A stretch of 37,500 nt of DNA from Symbiodinium natans (GCA_905221605.1 CAJNDS010000153.1:147501-185000), one strand, 5' to 3'. Shown: positions 18,527 to 27,996, counted from the first letter of the stretch. The notes: a model not told the origin generated them from the letters alone. Numbers and translations: made by a program.

Positions 18527-18660
18527 ATGCCTAAACTCAAATTGAGACCGCCCCGCCTGCCTCAGCCAAAGCTGCTCGATTCTGGAAAAGGTCGTAAAAA
18601 TCGTGAGGACTCCCTGGAAATCGTTTCCGGGGCTGGGGGTCCGCCTGCCACCTATTCTGG
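18527..18660 (+). CDS. Exon candidate
   Basis: From the ATG at 18527 the frame reads MPKLKLRPPRLPQPKLLDSG then KGRKNREDSLEIVSGAGGPP. It remains open through a run of about thirteen G to 18736, but the G run makes the downstream part doubtful. Confidence 0.4.
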
Positions 18661-18736
18661 CACGTATTTGTGCAGAGGGGGGGGGGGGGTTAGGAGGAAA
18701 TGGGAACCAGTGTCCTCTGAAAGCCTCGAACCTTAG

Positions 18737-19299
18737 CGCTGAGCATGGAAACATGCTAAAGTTGCTTGCTGATGCGTTTCCAGCTGCATGCAAGCCCTTT
18801 TGAGTGATCCGTGAAACAGAAGGCGTAGCTTGCCCTGGACACAAAAGGCATCTGGGGCAGTGTATGATTTTGGAAATAGGTGCCGAGGTGGGTGTTTGGG
18901 TTGGTGTTTACAGGAGGTGAAGAGGTGAAAGTAGAGTCCCGCCCGTCCCCCGTACCTATTTCCGAGGTTGGCCGTTTCCAGCAGTTGGGGCTTCGAGGGG
19001 GATTCAAGAGGGGAGAGTAGAGCGCCCCCCGTGTCCGGGACCTGTTTTTGTTGGCTTCCTTCGTCGGGGCGTTTGCGTCGGGGTAGGCGGGGCTAATGGC
19101 CGACGCACACGGCAAACCCTTAAGCGCCTCACATGCGTGGCTATCTACGCACCCCTGCATCCTTGCGCTTGCAGTGTTTGCTTCAGTTCTGCAATCTTGG
19201 TGCAGCAGGCCGGCTGGTGCCTGAATCATTTGCTGTGACTTCACACATTCTCGCACCACCAGGTGTGAGGGGAGCGAAATAGCTGTCCACGATCCTTCA
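18737..19299. other. No confident gene
   Basis: A minus-strand frame (18756-19346) is open and fairly natural (VVRECVKSQQMIQAPAGLLH). A short + frame (EHGNMLKLLADAFPAACKPF) also ends here. Neither can be preferred. Confidence 0.3.
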
Positions 19300-19515
19300 G
19301 TGCTCACGGAGTCCTGGTTTGCACAGCGACCGAATGATTCACACATTCAACAAACGTTCCACCAGACACCCACCAGACATCGCGGAGGGAAGTGCAAAAG
19401 ACATGTGCGTTTGACCACAACCCCCCTCGAGGCAGTCCTCGTTGAAAAGCCTTTCGACACATCAGCCCCATCAAGGAACCCGTTACAATGTTTGCTTGGC
19501 GCGGAAGTTAGCAAG
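19300..19515 (+). CDS. Exon candidate with GTAATG donor
   Basis: The frame includes RHVRLTTTPLEAVLVEKPFD then TSAPSRNPLQCLLGAEVSK and ends at GCAAG|GTAATG. The acceptor is not clear. Moderate codon bias. Confidence 0.42.
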
Positions 19516-19687
19516 GTAATGCATCCGACAAAGCCCATGAACCATTCAAAAACACACAGGAGGCCCCATATCTTCCAAATCAAGATCCATCAGCACCGCA
19601 GCCCTCCCCCAAAGCACGATCCACAGCACTGTGCAGCGCTACATGCCGCGCTATAGCTGCCCAGGAGTTCCAAGCTTCACTGCGGGG

Positions 19688-19740
19688 TTGGAGCCTCAAT
19701 TGGCCGGCCGAGGAACCCCTTCGTTCAGCTTAATCATTGA
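19688..19740 (+). CDS. Short exon candidate before a telomere-type array
   Basis: The frame reads LEPQLAGRGTPSFSLII and leaves GA at a GT donor (GTGGTTAGGG). The next exon starts with A plus codons, so the join restores a Glu codon in frame. Confidence 0.4.
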
Positions 19741-19785
19741 GTGGTTAGGGTTTAGGGTTTAGGGTTTAGGGTTTAGGTTTAGGGT
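19741..19785 (+). repeat. TTTAGGG array at an intron 5' end
   Basis: Five to six + strand units starting within 4 bp of the predicted donor. Confidence 0.9.
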
Positions 19786-19811
19786 GAGGATTTCGGGGAG
19801 ACCCGCACCAG

Positions 19812-20004
19812 AGCAGCGGCAATGTGGTCAATTCCGCCACTGGTAGCCCCATCTGAAGTTTCACCGTTTTGCACGAAAATCTCCAAGCTTCTGCAGGACG
19901 CCAAGTCCCTCCTCGATCGGCCCTCTTTTCTGTCACGATGGAGGCGGAGGGCTTCGGCATGCACTGTGCATGATTTGGGGCTGTTTTGGGCCTCGCGTTG
20001 TTAG
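19812..20004 (+). CDS. Exon candidate, helical
   Basis: After GCACCAG and one base the frame reads AAAMWSIPPLVAPSEVSPFC, then TKISKLLQDAKSLLDRPSFL and SRWRRRASACTVHDLGLFW, to TAG at 20002. The composition looks coding. The minus strand is also partly open, as often happens opposite Ala/Arg-rich exons. Confidence 0.53.
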
Positions 20005-20236
20005 GCTTGGGTTTCGGGGCCCTCAGGCTTCCGTATCGTTTGCAGCGGCTGGAGGGCTAAGGGCGGTTGACTTGGGGAATTTTTAGGTGTTAGGGTTTAG
20101 GCCTTAGAGCATAGGGCTGGGCCCCCGTGTTTTCCTGAAGAAGGGCCCTTTCACACCCTGTAGAACCGAAGTGAACCCCGTAGACTGATGCCCTGAACCC
20201 TCATTTCAGGGAGGCCTCTGTCGCTTGAAGCAGAAA

Positions 20237-20238
<2 letters not shown>

Positions 20239-20272
<34 letters not shown>
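20239..20272 (+). repeat. Poly-G tract of about 34
   Basis: An uninterrupted run of G, the longest in the window. Other long G runs lie at about 21369-21386, 21667-21693 and 32128-32143. Confidence 0.9.
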
Positions 20273-20273
<1 letters not shown>

Positions 20274-20940
20274 GCAGGGCATATGGTAGCAACAAACGTG
20301 TCTACGTAGTCATACTACACTGCAAGGGGATGCCCAAATAAGGTTTTAGAAGCGAAGGGATTCAGAAAATTTAATAGAAAAGTTGATGCTATCGAACTGC
20401 CCCTTCCTGGGGAATTCAAATGAAGGGGAGTTTCCTCCTATTACGTAGAGAAAGAAATGGGTGAGCCTCCTTCATGTAGTGGAGGGGGCATATCTGCTGC
20501 ACAAAAGTCACACCCCGTGCGTGAACTCCCTTTTACTAGGAGAGTGGAAGTTAGCGACGACAGTTTTGTAGAGGAGGCTTCCCTATGCGCTGCCCCAATC
20601 CTGCTCTGTGTTCCGATGTGCATGGAGCTATGCGCAAATGCACTCCCCAGTATTCAAACGAAAGAGGCATTTCCACTTACATCAAGAGGGGAGGGGGGGA
20701 ATCCCTTGTCTTGCCGAAACACCTTACATGCACATTCAGAAAGTCAAAGCCTGTTTAAGTTCCGCGGTATCCTCCTTCATGCATAGAACAGGCCGTTACA
20801 TCGAATAAGAGCTTGCAATCCCCCTTTATGTGCCGATGTGGAGAGGACTATATGGCCATTTCATGCAGGCGATTCCTCCATTCCACTCCCCTCCCAGAAG
20901 CGACCTCCCCTTGCTTGTGCAAACTATCTCCTCTCTGCAG
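20273..20940 (+). other. Open frame of uncertain status
   Basis: A + frame (20457-20786) contains PVRELPFTRRVEVSDDSFVE, but related words recur at 20605-20640 and 20826-20850, so this may be repeat DNA. The end of the block (20910-20940) is a pyrimidine-rich acceptor for the next exon. Confidence 0.3.
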
Positions 20941-21106
20941 AGAGGAGAATAGGCATTTCCAGCATCCCTAGTGTGCCCAGGCCTAGGGAAGCCCCCCAGC
21001 CGAGTATGAAGCTTGGGATCCACCACATTGACAAAACTGACTCAAGGCTGTTGGGTCGCCTGCGCGCGGCTGCAAGACTCGAAGGCCAGATCCGGTTTGC
21101 TATGAG
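20941..21106 (+). CDS. Exon, basic
   Basis: Acceptor CTCCTCTCTGCAG. After two bases the frame reads RRIGISSIPSVPRPREAPQP, then SMKLGIHHIDKTDSRLLGRL and RAAARLEGQIRFAM, and leaves AG at a GTAGAG donor (21107). Good third-position GC and both splice sites are strong. Family unknown. Confidence 0.64.
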
Positions 21107-21718
21107 GTAGAGCAAGCCTAGAGTAGCGCCTATCGACATGTTCATTCTTGCCAATATGTTCATTCTTGCTGGGCTCCTTGCCCCCGCAATAGCTGCAGAC
21201 TGAGTGAGTCCTCCGATTGGCCAGATTAGCGGCAGGTACCAGTGGCGGTGGTCTTTGGTGGTGTTGTATTGACGGTGTTTGGTTTGATGGAGTATGGAGT
21301 GTGGTCATGGTGGTCTGTGGTGGTGGGTGGTGGTACTGGTGATGGGTCGTGGTGTGGCGTGCATGCCGGGGGGGGGGGGGGGGGGGCGGGGGGAGAGAGG
21401 AGACGGAAGCGCGAGAGAGTATCCGGGTCAGCTTTTGTAGTCCTCGGCTTTGCTCGACAAGTAATTTTAGAAGATAGACTATTTTCAAGGGCCCTTACAT
21501 GATACGTGATAACTTGTTTATTCTACTCGGGGTATTCTAAAGGGTCTTTTTGGGCGTGAACAACAATCACTATATTCTATCATCATCTTATTGGGAGGGG
21601 TAGGCCCCAGTGAAACAGCTGGTTGGTGCTACAGCATGTCTGATGCTCTTTGTTCAAAAGGCCTCTGGGGGGGGTGGGGGGGGGGGGGGGGGGCGACTCA
21701 ATATCTTCAATCCTACAT
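21107..21718. other. Intron-like low-complexity DNA
   Basis: Degenerate GGTGG/GTGG sequence at 21240-21360, two long G runs, and AT-rich spacer. No coding signal on +; a Pro-rich minus frame is an artefact of the G runs. Confidence 0.5.
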
Positions 21719-21790
21719 GAGGGTTTCCCCAAATAGCAGGACCCCTAATATACCCCCAAAATCGTGGAATCCCTATTCTAGGAACCCCCA
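21719..21790. mobile_element. Family B fragment
   Basis: Contains CCCCAAATAGCAGGACCCC and TATACCCCCAAAATCGTGG, matching the interior of the other family B copies. It lies 20 bp before the acceptor of the exon at 21811. Confidence 0.5.
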
Positions 21791-21810
21791 AAACACTCCC
21801 ACGCTCTCAG

Positions 21811-22077
21811 GCCGAGCTGTGGCCTTTGCAGAGGCGCGCCCTCACACTGATTATCGGGTTCTTAAGCGAGTTTCCCCCTCCCTTAAGAACTCTACAAGCT
21901 AAGCACTCCCCTGAGTCCAACTCTCCTGTCTGGATGCAACCTCATGGATATGTTCATGTCAAGCATCTGCGACTTGGCTTTCTGGACTTCCTGCCAGGAG
22001 ATCATCGTAAGCTCCAGACTCTCAAGCGACTTCATCTTGTTGCTCTGAAGTTTAGGCCCGGAAGCACTCCCTGCTGA
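21811..22077 (+). CDS. Exon candidate, possible start region of the RING-CH gene
   Basis: Acceptor CGCTCTCAG, then the phase-0 frame AELWPLQRRALTLIIGFLSE, HGYVHVKHLRLGFLDFLPGD and HRKLQTLKRLHLVALKFRPG to TGA at 22075. Strong natural composition, but the exon may end before the stop. Being on the same strand and about 1.1 kb upstream, it may belong to the RING-CH gene; this is not shown. Confidence 0.58.
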   Translation, partial: AELWPLQRRALTLIIGFLSEFPPPLRTLQAKHSPESNSPVWMQPHGYVHVKHLRLGFLDFLPGDHRKLQTLKRLHLVALKFRPGSTPC

Positions 22078-22094
22078 ATGCTTCCGACCTTTCA

Positions 22095-22250
22095 AACCCA
22101 GAAAACCCGAAGCTAACGAGGCCAACGAAGCAATGCCCAAGCATCGAACCCAAAGGAGCCCTGAAGCCAGAGGCCCCAAACTCCCCGTAACCCATGGACT
22201 TCACTCCCCTCAGAGATGGTGGCACCCTATACCCTACACCCTAGGCCGAA
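22095..22250 (+). CDS. Weak exon candidate
   Basis: The frame reads KPEANEANEAMPKHRTQRSP then EARGPKLPVTHGLHSPQRWW. Natural-looking and open, without a clear acceptor. Confidence 0.33.
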
Positions 22251-22302
22251 ACCCTCACACCTAAACGGTCAGAATTTAGGGCTTTGGGGCGTTTTCATGC
22301 AG

Positions 22303-22374
22303 ACCTCGAAGCCTTCAAGACCTTCGCAGGCGATGGTGCTGCGAAGCCTGGAGGCCACCGAGCCCGGCGAAACC
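22303..22374 (+). CDS. Exon, Ser/Pro-rich
   Basis: Acceptor GTTTTCATGCAG, then TSKPSRPSQAMVLRSLEATE and PGET to a GT donor (GTATTA) at 22375. It is 72 nt with phase 0 at both ends and high third-position GC. Probably part of the N-terminal region of the RING-CH gene by position. Confidence 0.63.
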
Positions 22375-22409
22375 GTATTACAATATTTAATACATCGTAC
22401 TGCAGAAGG

Positions 22410-22485
22410 GTTTGAGGTTTATGGGGTTTATGGGGTTTGTAGGGTTTTTGGGGGTTTAGAGGGTTTAGAGGGTTTATAGGGTTTC
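22410..22485 (+). repeat. Degenerate TTTAGGG-like run
   Basis: GGGTTTGAGG, TTTATGGGG, TTTGTAGGG, TTTAGAGGG and TTTATAGGG words in tandem, all variants of the telomere-type unit on the + strand. Confidence 0.75.
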
Positions 22486-23064
22486 CATATTGCTTCGGAA
22501 GGAAGGAAGGTTTCCATGTTGTGGTGTCGTTATGTAAACGTTTAGGCGAGAAGGTGGGTTCATCGCATAAGAGCCACTACGGTGTAGGCTTGAGCCTGTT
22601 GACACAGGACTCGCAACAAACTGTGCATGTACAGAGTCGGGAATGTTGGGATTGAAGGCTTGGAATTCACAGTAGATCACAGTATGCTTCACAGTACTCA
22701 CATGAACTCAGCAAGTTTCCTAATGCTCCTATTGTGGAGACACAGCATTCTTTAGAGTTCTAGAGCTTCAGGCAAGGATTTGATTTAGGAGGATGTGAAG
22801 ATACAACCTACATGTTACACCCAACCGCAAGGAGAACTTCACATAAAACGGTGTCCCCCTTGAATCTTGAGGTATACCTTTTTGGACCCCAAGGACATGA
22901 CTCCGTAAACAAAACCACACAATATTCAGCAGATCAACCTTAATGTGCAACCGCCCGAACCCTGCTGAGCCATGAACGCCTCAAAAGCCAGCTCACGGAG
23001 AATAGTCCTACACTTTGGCCCTTAACCCGCGGGGCACTCTTACGTCCGGAGGCCCCACCAGAAA
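22486..23064. other. No supportable gene
   Basis: Mostly intron-like DNA. A short open stretch before 23065 (GTLTSGGPTRN, then a GT) could be an exon in phase with 23221, but it is too short to call. Confidence 0.35.
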
Positions 23065-23212
23065 TGTGGGGGTTTACGAAAATGGGGCACCCCTAGAATA
23101 GCCCCCAAAGAGTAGATTCCAGCATAATAAGGACCCCAGAATACAGCACCCCTAAGAGATTCCCCCATAATATACCAAGGTACCCCCAATTTCGGAAACC
23201 CCCCCCCCCCTT
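23065..23212. mobile_element. Family B element, copy 3, within an intron
   Basis: Left end GGGGGTTTACGAAAA and right end AATTTCGGAAACCCCC, with family B words between (TAAGGACCCC, GGTACCCCCAA). Its C-rich right end forms the pyrimidine tract of the acceptor at 23220. Confidence 0.65.
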
Positions 23213-23220
23213 TCTGGCAG

Positions 23221-23326
23221 GGCACTGATGCCTCGGCGACGGTGGCAGCGTCGGCTCCATCCGAGCCAGCACCCGTTGAACGGAGAAGCTGCCGCATCTG
23301 TCTGGAGCAAGAAGGCCGTATCAAGG
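23221..23326 (+). CDS. RING-CH E3 ligase gene, exon with first zinc pair (CRIC)
   Basis: Acceptor TTTCTGGCAG follows family B DNA. The phase-0 frame reads GTDASATVAASAPSEPAPVE, then RRSCRICLEQEGRIK, leaving one G at a GTGTAG donor. The linker is Ala/Ser/Pro-rich. CRICLEQEG is the classic start of a RING-CH (RINGv) domain, as in MARCH ubiquitin ligases, which bind E2 enzymes and ubiquitinate mostly membrane proteins. Joined to the next exons the spacing is C-x2-C-x16-C-x-C-x7-C-x2-C-x14-C-x2-C. A TTTAGGG run starts at the donor. The upstream exons and any transmembrane segments were not established. Confidence 0.76.
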
Positions 23327-23349
23327 GTGTAGGGTTTAGGGTTTAGGGT
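23327..23349 (+). repeat. TTTAGGG run at an intron 5' end
   Basis: GTGTAGGG then two TTTAGGG units, starting exactly at the predicted donor. Confidence 0.85.
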
Positions 23350-23663
23350 TCTGGGGGATAGGTGGTAGGGATAGGGGAGGAGGGGGGTAATTTGCTGTGC
23401 TTTTGGTGTGAACAATTCTGTGTACAGCTTGTGGGGGGTTTCGGGCTTCCAGAATTTCCTTTTCAAAGTGAGGGCAAGTTTCTTCTACACGTGACCAATG
23501 CTTCGGAAAACAGTCGAAGGGGGCTCATCCTTGAATCCCGGAAAGCAGCTTCGATCTCACGCGTTTATACATGGGCTTCCAGTCCCCAAAGTTTCAGTCC
23601 TTCAAGCGCAGGTCCCAGGGCTGAAGTTGGAAGCCCTAAACACCCGGGCCTGAAACAAGAAAG

Positions 23664-23699
23664 GCGCCGAGCTTTTCGACAGCTGCTGCGCATGCCGAG
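23664..23699 (+). CDS. RING-CH gene, 36-nt microexon with CxC pair
   Basis: After the acceptor CAAGAAAG, two bases complete the Gly codon left by the previous exon. The frame then reads AELFDSCCACR and leaves one G at a GTGCGG donor. This restores the expected RING-CH text between CRIC and the following RGSL. Both joins are in phase, and the residues fall where the second C-x-C zinc pair belongs. Confidence 0.68.
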
Positions 23700-24265
23700 G
23701 TGCGGTGCCCGCTGAGACCGCTGAGACAAGTGTCACGTTTTTGGTGTGGTTACCAGTTCGGCTTCATCGCTGCTTCCGACGTGAGTAGACACTAGGTCTG
23801 AGTCTGAGGCAAACGCCCTCATACATTGTTGCATACATTGTTGCTTGCCAGGGTGCTGCCAGTGGCTCTCAAATCAGAATCACGAACCTGCAAAAAGCTA
23901 CCCACCAACCACAAACTCACGGTTTTGCATGAAAGGCGAGGTTCAGAGCTGTGACAAAACCACCAACAAGCATGGATCCGGGGGGGAGGGGGGGGGAGGG
24001 GGGTAACTACTGCAAACAAATATGTTTCAAAGAACTTGTAGCCATCAGATACCACACATCACCGGATTGTGGATACTTTGTGGCAGAAATTGCACATCAG
24101 GCCAGAGCCATCCCCAAACAGAAACATCGGCGAAACTCAGGATTTGATGCGGACAACAGCGTGGGCTGGGAGTGAACCGGCAGGAAAATGACATCTCAAT
24201 GTTTAAAACGCTTGGTTTGCGCGAAAGCGTCCTAAACCAGCCCAAACCAGCCCCTCATGCCGGAG

Positions 24266-24327
24266 GCTCCCTGCGATTCATATGCGCTGAGTGCCTGCTC
24301 TTGCAGTGGGAAGCACAGCCGGACAAG
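24266..24327 (+). CDS. RING-CH gene, exon with RGSLRFI core
   Basis: Acceptor CCGGAG. Two bases complete the Gly codon, then SLRFICAECLLLQWEAQPDK. The pattern GSL-R-F-I-x3-C-L-x3-W is diagnostic for RING-CH domains. At the usual zinc-ligand His the sequence has Cys (ICAEC rather than VHxxC). The exon ends in phase 0 at GC (AAG|GCCTTG), a non-GT donor; GC donors are known in dinoflagellates. Confidence 0.74.
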
Positions 24328-25005
24328 GCCTTGGGCTCGGGTTGTGGGATCTGACGTGGATGTCTCAGCCGGTTTCGCCGTGTTAGGGATCCCCTTCGAG
24401 CAGGCCGTCCAATCTCTAAGAGAGGGTACTCGTATTTGGAAGCTGTTTTTTTTTGGGGGGGGGGGGTATGAGAGAGAAGGTGCCCTAGTAGCAATAGCAA
24501 CTTCAGGTGGAGAATATTTTCGTTTGGCTTATGGCACCTTGCTCCATCTCTACCGCCGAGTCGTTTCGTTCAGGCTTGCCTGAGACTGAAGTTCACAAGG
24601 TCATAGCGACGTGCTGTCGACAACCACGACAGCGGCTCAACATCCAATGGCCCAGCGTGTCATCCGCATCAAGCGGCCTGCATCAGAAACAGTTTCTTCT
24701 TTAAAGGAGCAACATTAAACGGGTCACTGACAACAGTTGCAGGCTATGACCCTGAAAGTGCATCAGCCGCCGTGTGACACATGAGCAGTTTAGATCTTGC
24801 AACCCACTTGCACTTCTTCGCTACGTATCCATACCAGCATGACAGCAAGGAACATCCCCTCACTGCAACCCTTAGAGTAGGTTTAGGGCTTTCAGTATGG
24901 CCGGAAATCGAAACACTTCCCAAGCTTGGGGTCCATCTCGGGCTCTAGTGGCACGTGAATCCCAGTATCGTCTAGCTCACAACAACATTCGGAAGTACGT
25001 GGCAG

Positions 25006-25173
25006 GGCCTTCAGTGCGGAGTGTGCCGGCAGGCTGGGGACAGTCTGCAGAGCGTCTTGTGCCCTAAGGGCTTGGAGTTTCAGCAGCCTTCGCCTCGAGA
25101 CGCCCACGACCTCTATGGCAGATCATACCTACGAGCAAACATAGTAATGACTTTCTTTGGGAATGCTTCATAA
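25006..25173 (+). CDS. RING-CH gene, exon with last zinc pair (CGVC)
   Basis: Acceptor GTGGCAG, then the phase-0 frame GLQCGVCRQAGDSLQSVLCP and KGLEFQQPSPRDAHDLYGRS, open to TAA at 25171. About 73 percent of third positions are G or C. CGVCR at this distance from the Trp matches the final C-x2-C of the domain. The link to exon 24266-24327 rests on spacing and phase only. A further donor (GGCAGATC) near 25108 is possible. Confidence 0.53.
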   Translation, partial: GLQCGVCRQAGDSLQSVLCPKGLEFQQPSPRDAHDLYGRSYLRANIVMTFFGNAS

Positions 25174-26654
25174 TCGCAAAGTTCCAGGGTTGGGATGACA
25201 GGTTGCACCGCACAACATATCCGAGCAAAATTGATATTTGGGGGATCAAGAATCACGGTCCCGAAAAAGACTCCGCAGAGCCTCAAGTTGTCAGCACAGC
25301 AAACCAATCTGGGTTTGCAGGAAGTGGTTTCAGCCAGAGTGCACGAATAGCCTCTGGCATCAGGAGTGAGAGCAAAGGGCGCAAGGTCCGACGGTCCGAC
25401 AGGAGTGCAGCACTGGCACCGGGCAGCCATGGGCAGCCCACAGGAGCATTGCTACGGACAATACTCAGATTCCACTGACGCCGGACGGAGGCTAGGAAGA
25501 GGCTACTCAAGAGGGGCTTTGACATCTTCTGCAGAAGGCCAGAATTTCCGCATGTGGCATCATGTGGCCGCCGGACGCCGGAAGCACCTGCTTGTGAACT
25601 TGGGATTCGGTGGCCCTCCGCCACGACGTCAGCAGATATTGTCGCCTCTTAAACATGCAATGGTGTCCAGGAAAAGCTGCCACAAATCAAGGATGGCATC
25701 GCGGCATCACCCACTGCAAATCATGCCGACATCTCGGGTGCGGTGTTGGCTTTCGCGCGGTACCACTAACTTAAAAGTACGGCCAGGAACCAGGTCCCAA
25801 CAGACCCTAAAACTGCACAGGCCTGAAGGTTATCCTGCACAAACGCAGCCCAGTGCAGGCCTTCAGTGGGCGAGCGGCTGCGCTGTTGACGCAGAGGCCA
25901 CGTATAGTGTTTGGCTTGGGACATTTGAGGAATTGAGGGTGAGGGCTGTAGCATTCAGGATGACAGTTCTCAAAGTGACATGGCAACAATTAGCAAAACT
26001 GCTTGGAACAATATGGAGCCTATTTTGGGGGGCTCCCTTTCACGATGCGTAGCGGAGGGTTCTGGTTTTAAGAGGTGGGGTTCCAGGAGTTGGGGAGTTT
26101 CCGGGCATCAGGCGGGCGTTTTGTGTCCGCAAAGCATTCCAAAGCGCTCGAAGGCGTTCGAAAGCGCCAGCGGTGGCACGAATCGAACTGCACTTGGGGG
26201 AGCCCAGCGTTGTGGCACGCATAGCATGGCTTCAAAGTGCAGGCAGTCACGAGTATAAGGCCTCTCAGAGTCTTTGGAGGTGCCGTCCTCGTGATCATCA
26301 CTTTTTGACTATGGTTGCTTAAAAAGTTCAGTCAGTCACTGAGTCACGAGGATGAGGCACGTGGCCGGCGCCAATCCTCGTGACAGTCGACACTCTTGAA
26401 GCTTGTTCCCGACATCACTATGTGGGGTTCTTGTTGTTTCCACCTGCCCGCGCAAGCCGCCCGCCCGCGCCCGACGCGCCGCACCACGCACATACACACT
26501 GCCACAATCATAGAGGGCTCCTGTTGGGGGGCTGGTTGTTGGTTGATGCCCGGGGGGGGGGGTCAACGCGCTCTGAAATCTGAAAACTCGCTGTGATTCG
26601 CTGTGGCCGGCGTCTGGGCTCCTGCAGGGGGGCTCCTGTAGGGGGCCTAAACCT
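25174..26654 (+). other. Open but undecided region
   Basis: A 228-codon + frame (25366-26052) overlaps another + frame with helix-like peptide (ARKRLLKRGFDIFCRRPEFP, about 25487-25540) and minus frames. Near 26130-26223 the frame SAKHSKALEGVRKRQRWHES looks coding. A short inverted repeat (TCCTCGTGA / TCACGAGGA) spans 26285-26352. Exons probably exist, but I cannot fix their limits. Confidence 0.3.
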
Positions 26655-26808
26655 CGCTCCACCCGAATACCCGAACAATGTCCCAATTGCACGTGTCGGC
26701 CTCTCCAAGCCGCAGAGGCTTCAGAAGCACGTGGAGCAGCAGCAGGAGCAGGAGGCTGGCAACACAGCCGTAGTATCAAGGTTCGGGGAGTGTCTCTCAG
26801 GGCTTTAG
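26655..26808 (+). CDS. Terminal exon candidate, Gln/Glu-rich
   Basis: The frame reads PPEYPNNVPIARVGLSKPQR, then LQKHVEQQQEQEAGNTAVVS and RFGECLSGL to TAG at 26806. High third-position GC and a coiled-coil-like Gln/Glu run. The acceptor is probably one of the CAG/TAG sites between 26627 and 26641. Function unknown. Confidence 0.57.
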
Positions 26809-27162
26809 TCGAGTTTCAGAGTTAGGACCACTGGGGCCAGGGTGCAACAGCTGTCCCTCTGAGGTGGTAGCAGGTGAAGGCACATGAGTTGAATTCAACA
26901 TCGAAGCATGGGAGCCATGCGCTTCTCCTAGGAGCTGTACGAATGCAAAACTAAAAGCCCAAGCAGCGCCAGAGCTACCAGCGCAAAGTCTGAATTTCAA
27001 ACCCACCCGAAGCAGGTATGGCGTGCAGGCCTTCCAAAGTAGGGCAAACAGCTCCGTGGGCCCATATTGGACCAGGAATGTCTTGTTTCCTGCATGACCA
27101 TTTGAGGACAGCGAGAGACCTCCGAGCGTGGACCTGTTAAAGCAACAGGCCTGGATGCTCAA
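26797..27162 (-). CDS. Possible minus-strand coding block
   Basis: A 121-codon frame with hydrophobic text (FALLWKACTPYLLRVGLKFR) and about 58 percent GC at third positions. The + strand is poorly open here. It would converge on the + exon ending at 26808. Uncertain. Confidence 0.32.
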   Translation of the reverse strand: MSIQACCFNRSTLGGLSLSSNGHAGNKTFLVQYGPTELFALLWKACTPYLLRVGLKFRLCAGSSGAAWAFSFAFVQLLGEAHGSHASMLNSTHVPSPATTSEGQLLHPGPSGPNSETRLKP

Positions 27163-27246
27163 CTGCTGGGGTGTGCGGATTTGGCGAAGGTAACCCTAAA
27201 CCCTAAACCATGAACCGGGGCAACTCCAGGCTTCGGACCTAGCCAG

Positions 27247-27287
27247 GGATGCAGTAAATGATGTAGACAGCTACGATGGTTCCCCAG
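27247..27287 (+). CDS. Short exon candidate
   Basis: Acceptor CTAGCCAG, one base, then DAVNDVDSYDGSP and one base left at a GTATGC donor. It joins in phase with 27868-27913. Confidence 0.42.
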
Positions 27288-27867
27288 GTATGCTTGCACT
27301 ATGGAGTTCCACTATGTTCAGGGCAAAGGAAGTTGCTAGCTCACAGGTTGTTCTGGTACCTGCCATCCAAACTCTTGCTCCTGTTCAACCCTGCTCCAAC
27401 CCTAAACCCTGGACCCAAAGCCTAAATCCAAAACCCCCCACCCAACAAACAAAGATAGACAGAACTTCCCAGTAGGAAAACAGAATAATCTCCAAACAAT
27501 TTATGGGGCCTGCTGTTGTTAAATCCTCTTGAAGTGGGTCTTGCACTGCTCGGGTCTACGTTAGGGTTTGCGGCTTAGCGACCTTGATGTGGGAACAATA
27601 AAGGTAGCATCGAGGAAACTCGCTTGAAGGCTTGAATGAAGCCTAGTTGTGCCAGTCTTAATGGTCATGAGGGCAGGCGTGCCTAAACTTGAGGTTTCCG
27701 GCTTCCTGGTATGATAAGCAGACTGCGAACATGGGCACGTTGCATTGGCACCCGTAGGAGAAAGAATGCGCAGTGCATAGTGCTGATTGGCTCGAAAGGC
27801 GAAAGAAAGCCCCAAGAGCTTCCATGGTTGCTTGACAATATCAGTTCCCCAAAAACTGTGTCGGCAG

Positions 27868-27913
27868 GTTCCCCGGTGTCCCTCCCACTTGCGTCTACAA
27901 AGAACACGGCGAG
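27868..27913 (+). CDS. Short exon candidate, Ser/Thr-rich
   Basis: Acceptor GTCGGCAG, two bases completing Gly, then SPVSLPLASTKNTA and a GTATCG donor. A GC donor three codons-bases earlier (ACG|GCGAGG) would give phase 0 for the next exon. Confidence 0.5.
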
Positions 27914-27947
27914 GTATCGACCTAAACTTTTCAGCTGCTAAACCATA

Positions 27948-27965
27948 AACCCTAAACCCTAAACA
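27948..27965 (-). repeat. Short CCCTAAA run before an acceptor
   Basis: Two to three units, 31 bp upstream of the exon at 27997. Confidence 0.8.
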
Positions 27966-27996
27966 GGTCACAACCGCGACTGGGCTTTGGCAGCAG

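Noticed and set aside
21042-21488. Pro/Thr-rich minus-strand open frame of 148 codons
   Set aside because: It is the complement of GGTGG repeats and a long G run; the composition is fully explained by low-complexity DNA.
24602-24718. Open + frame (DVLSTTTTAAQHPMAQRVIR, then a TAA) between RING-CH exons
   Set aside because: It looks coding, but including it would break the zinc-ligand spacing and end the protein early. It may be an alternative exon, and I cannot place it.
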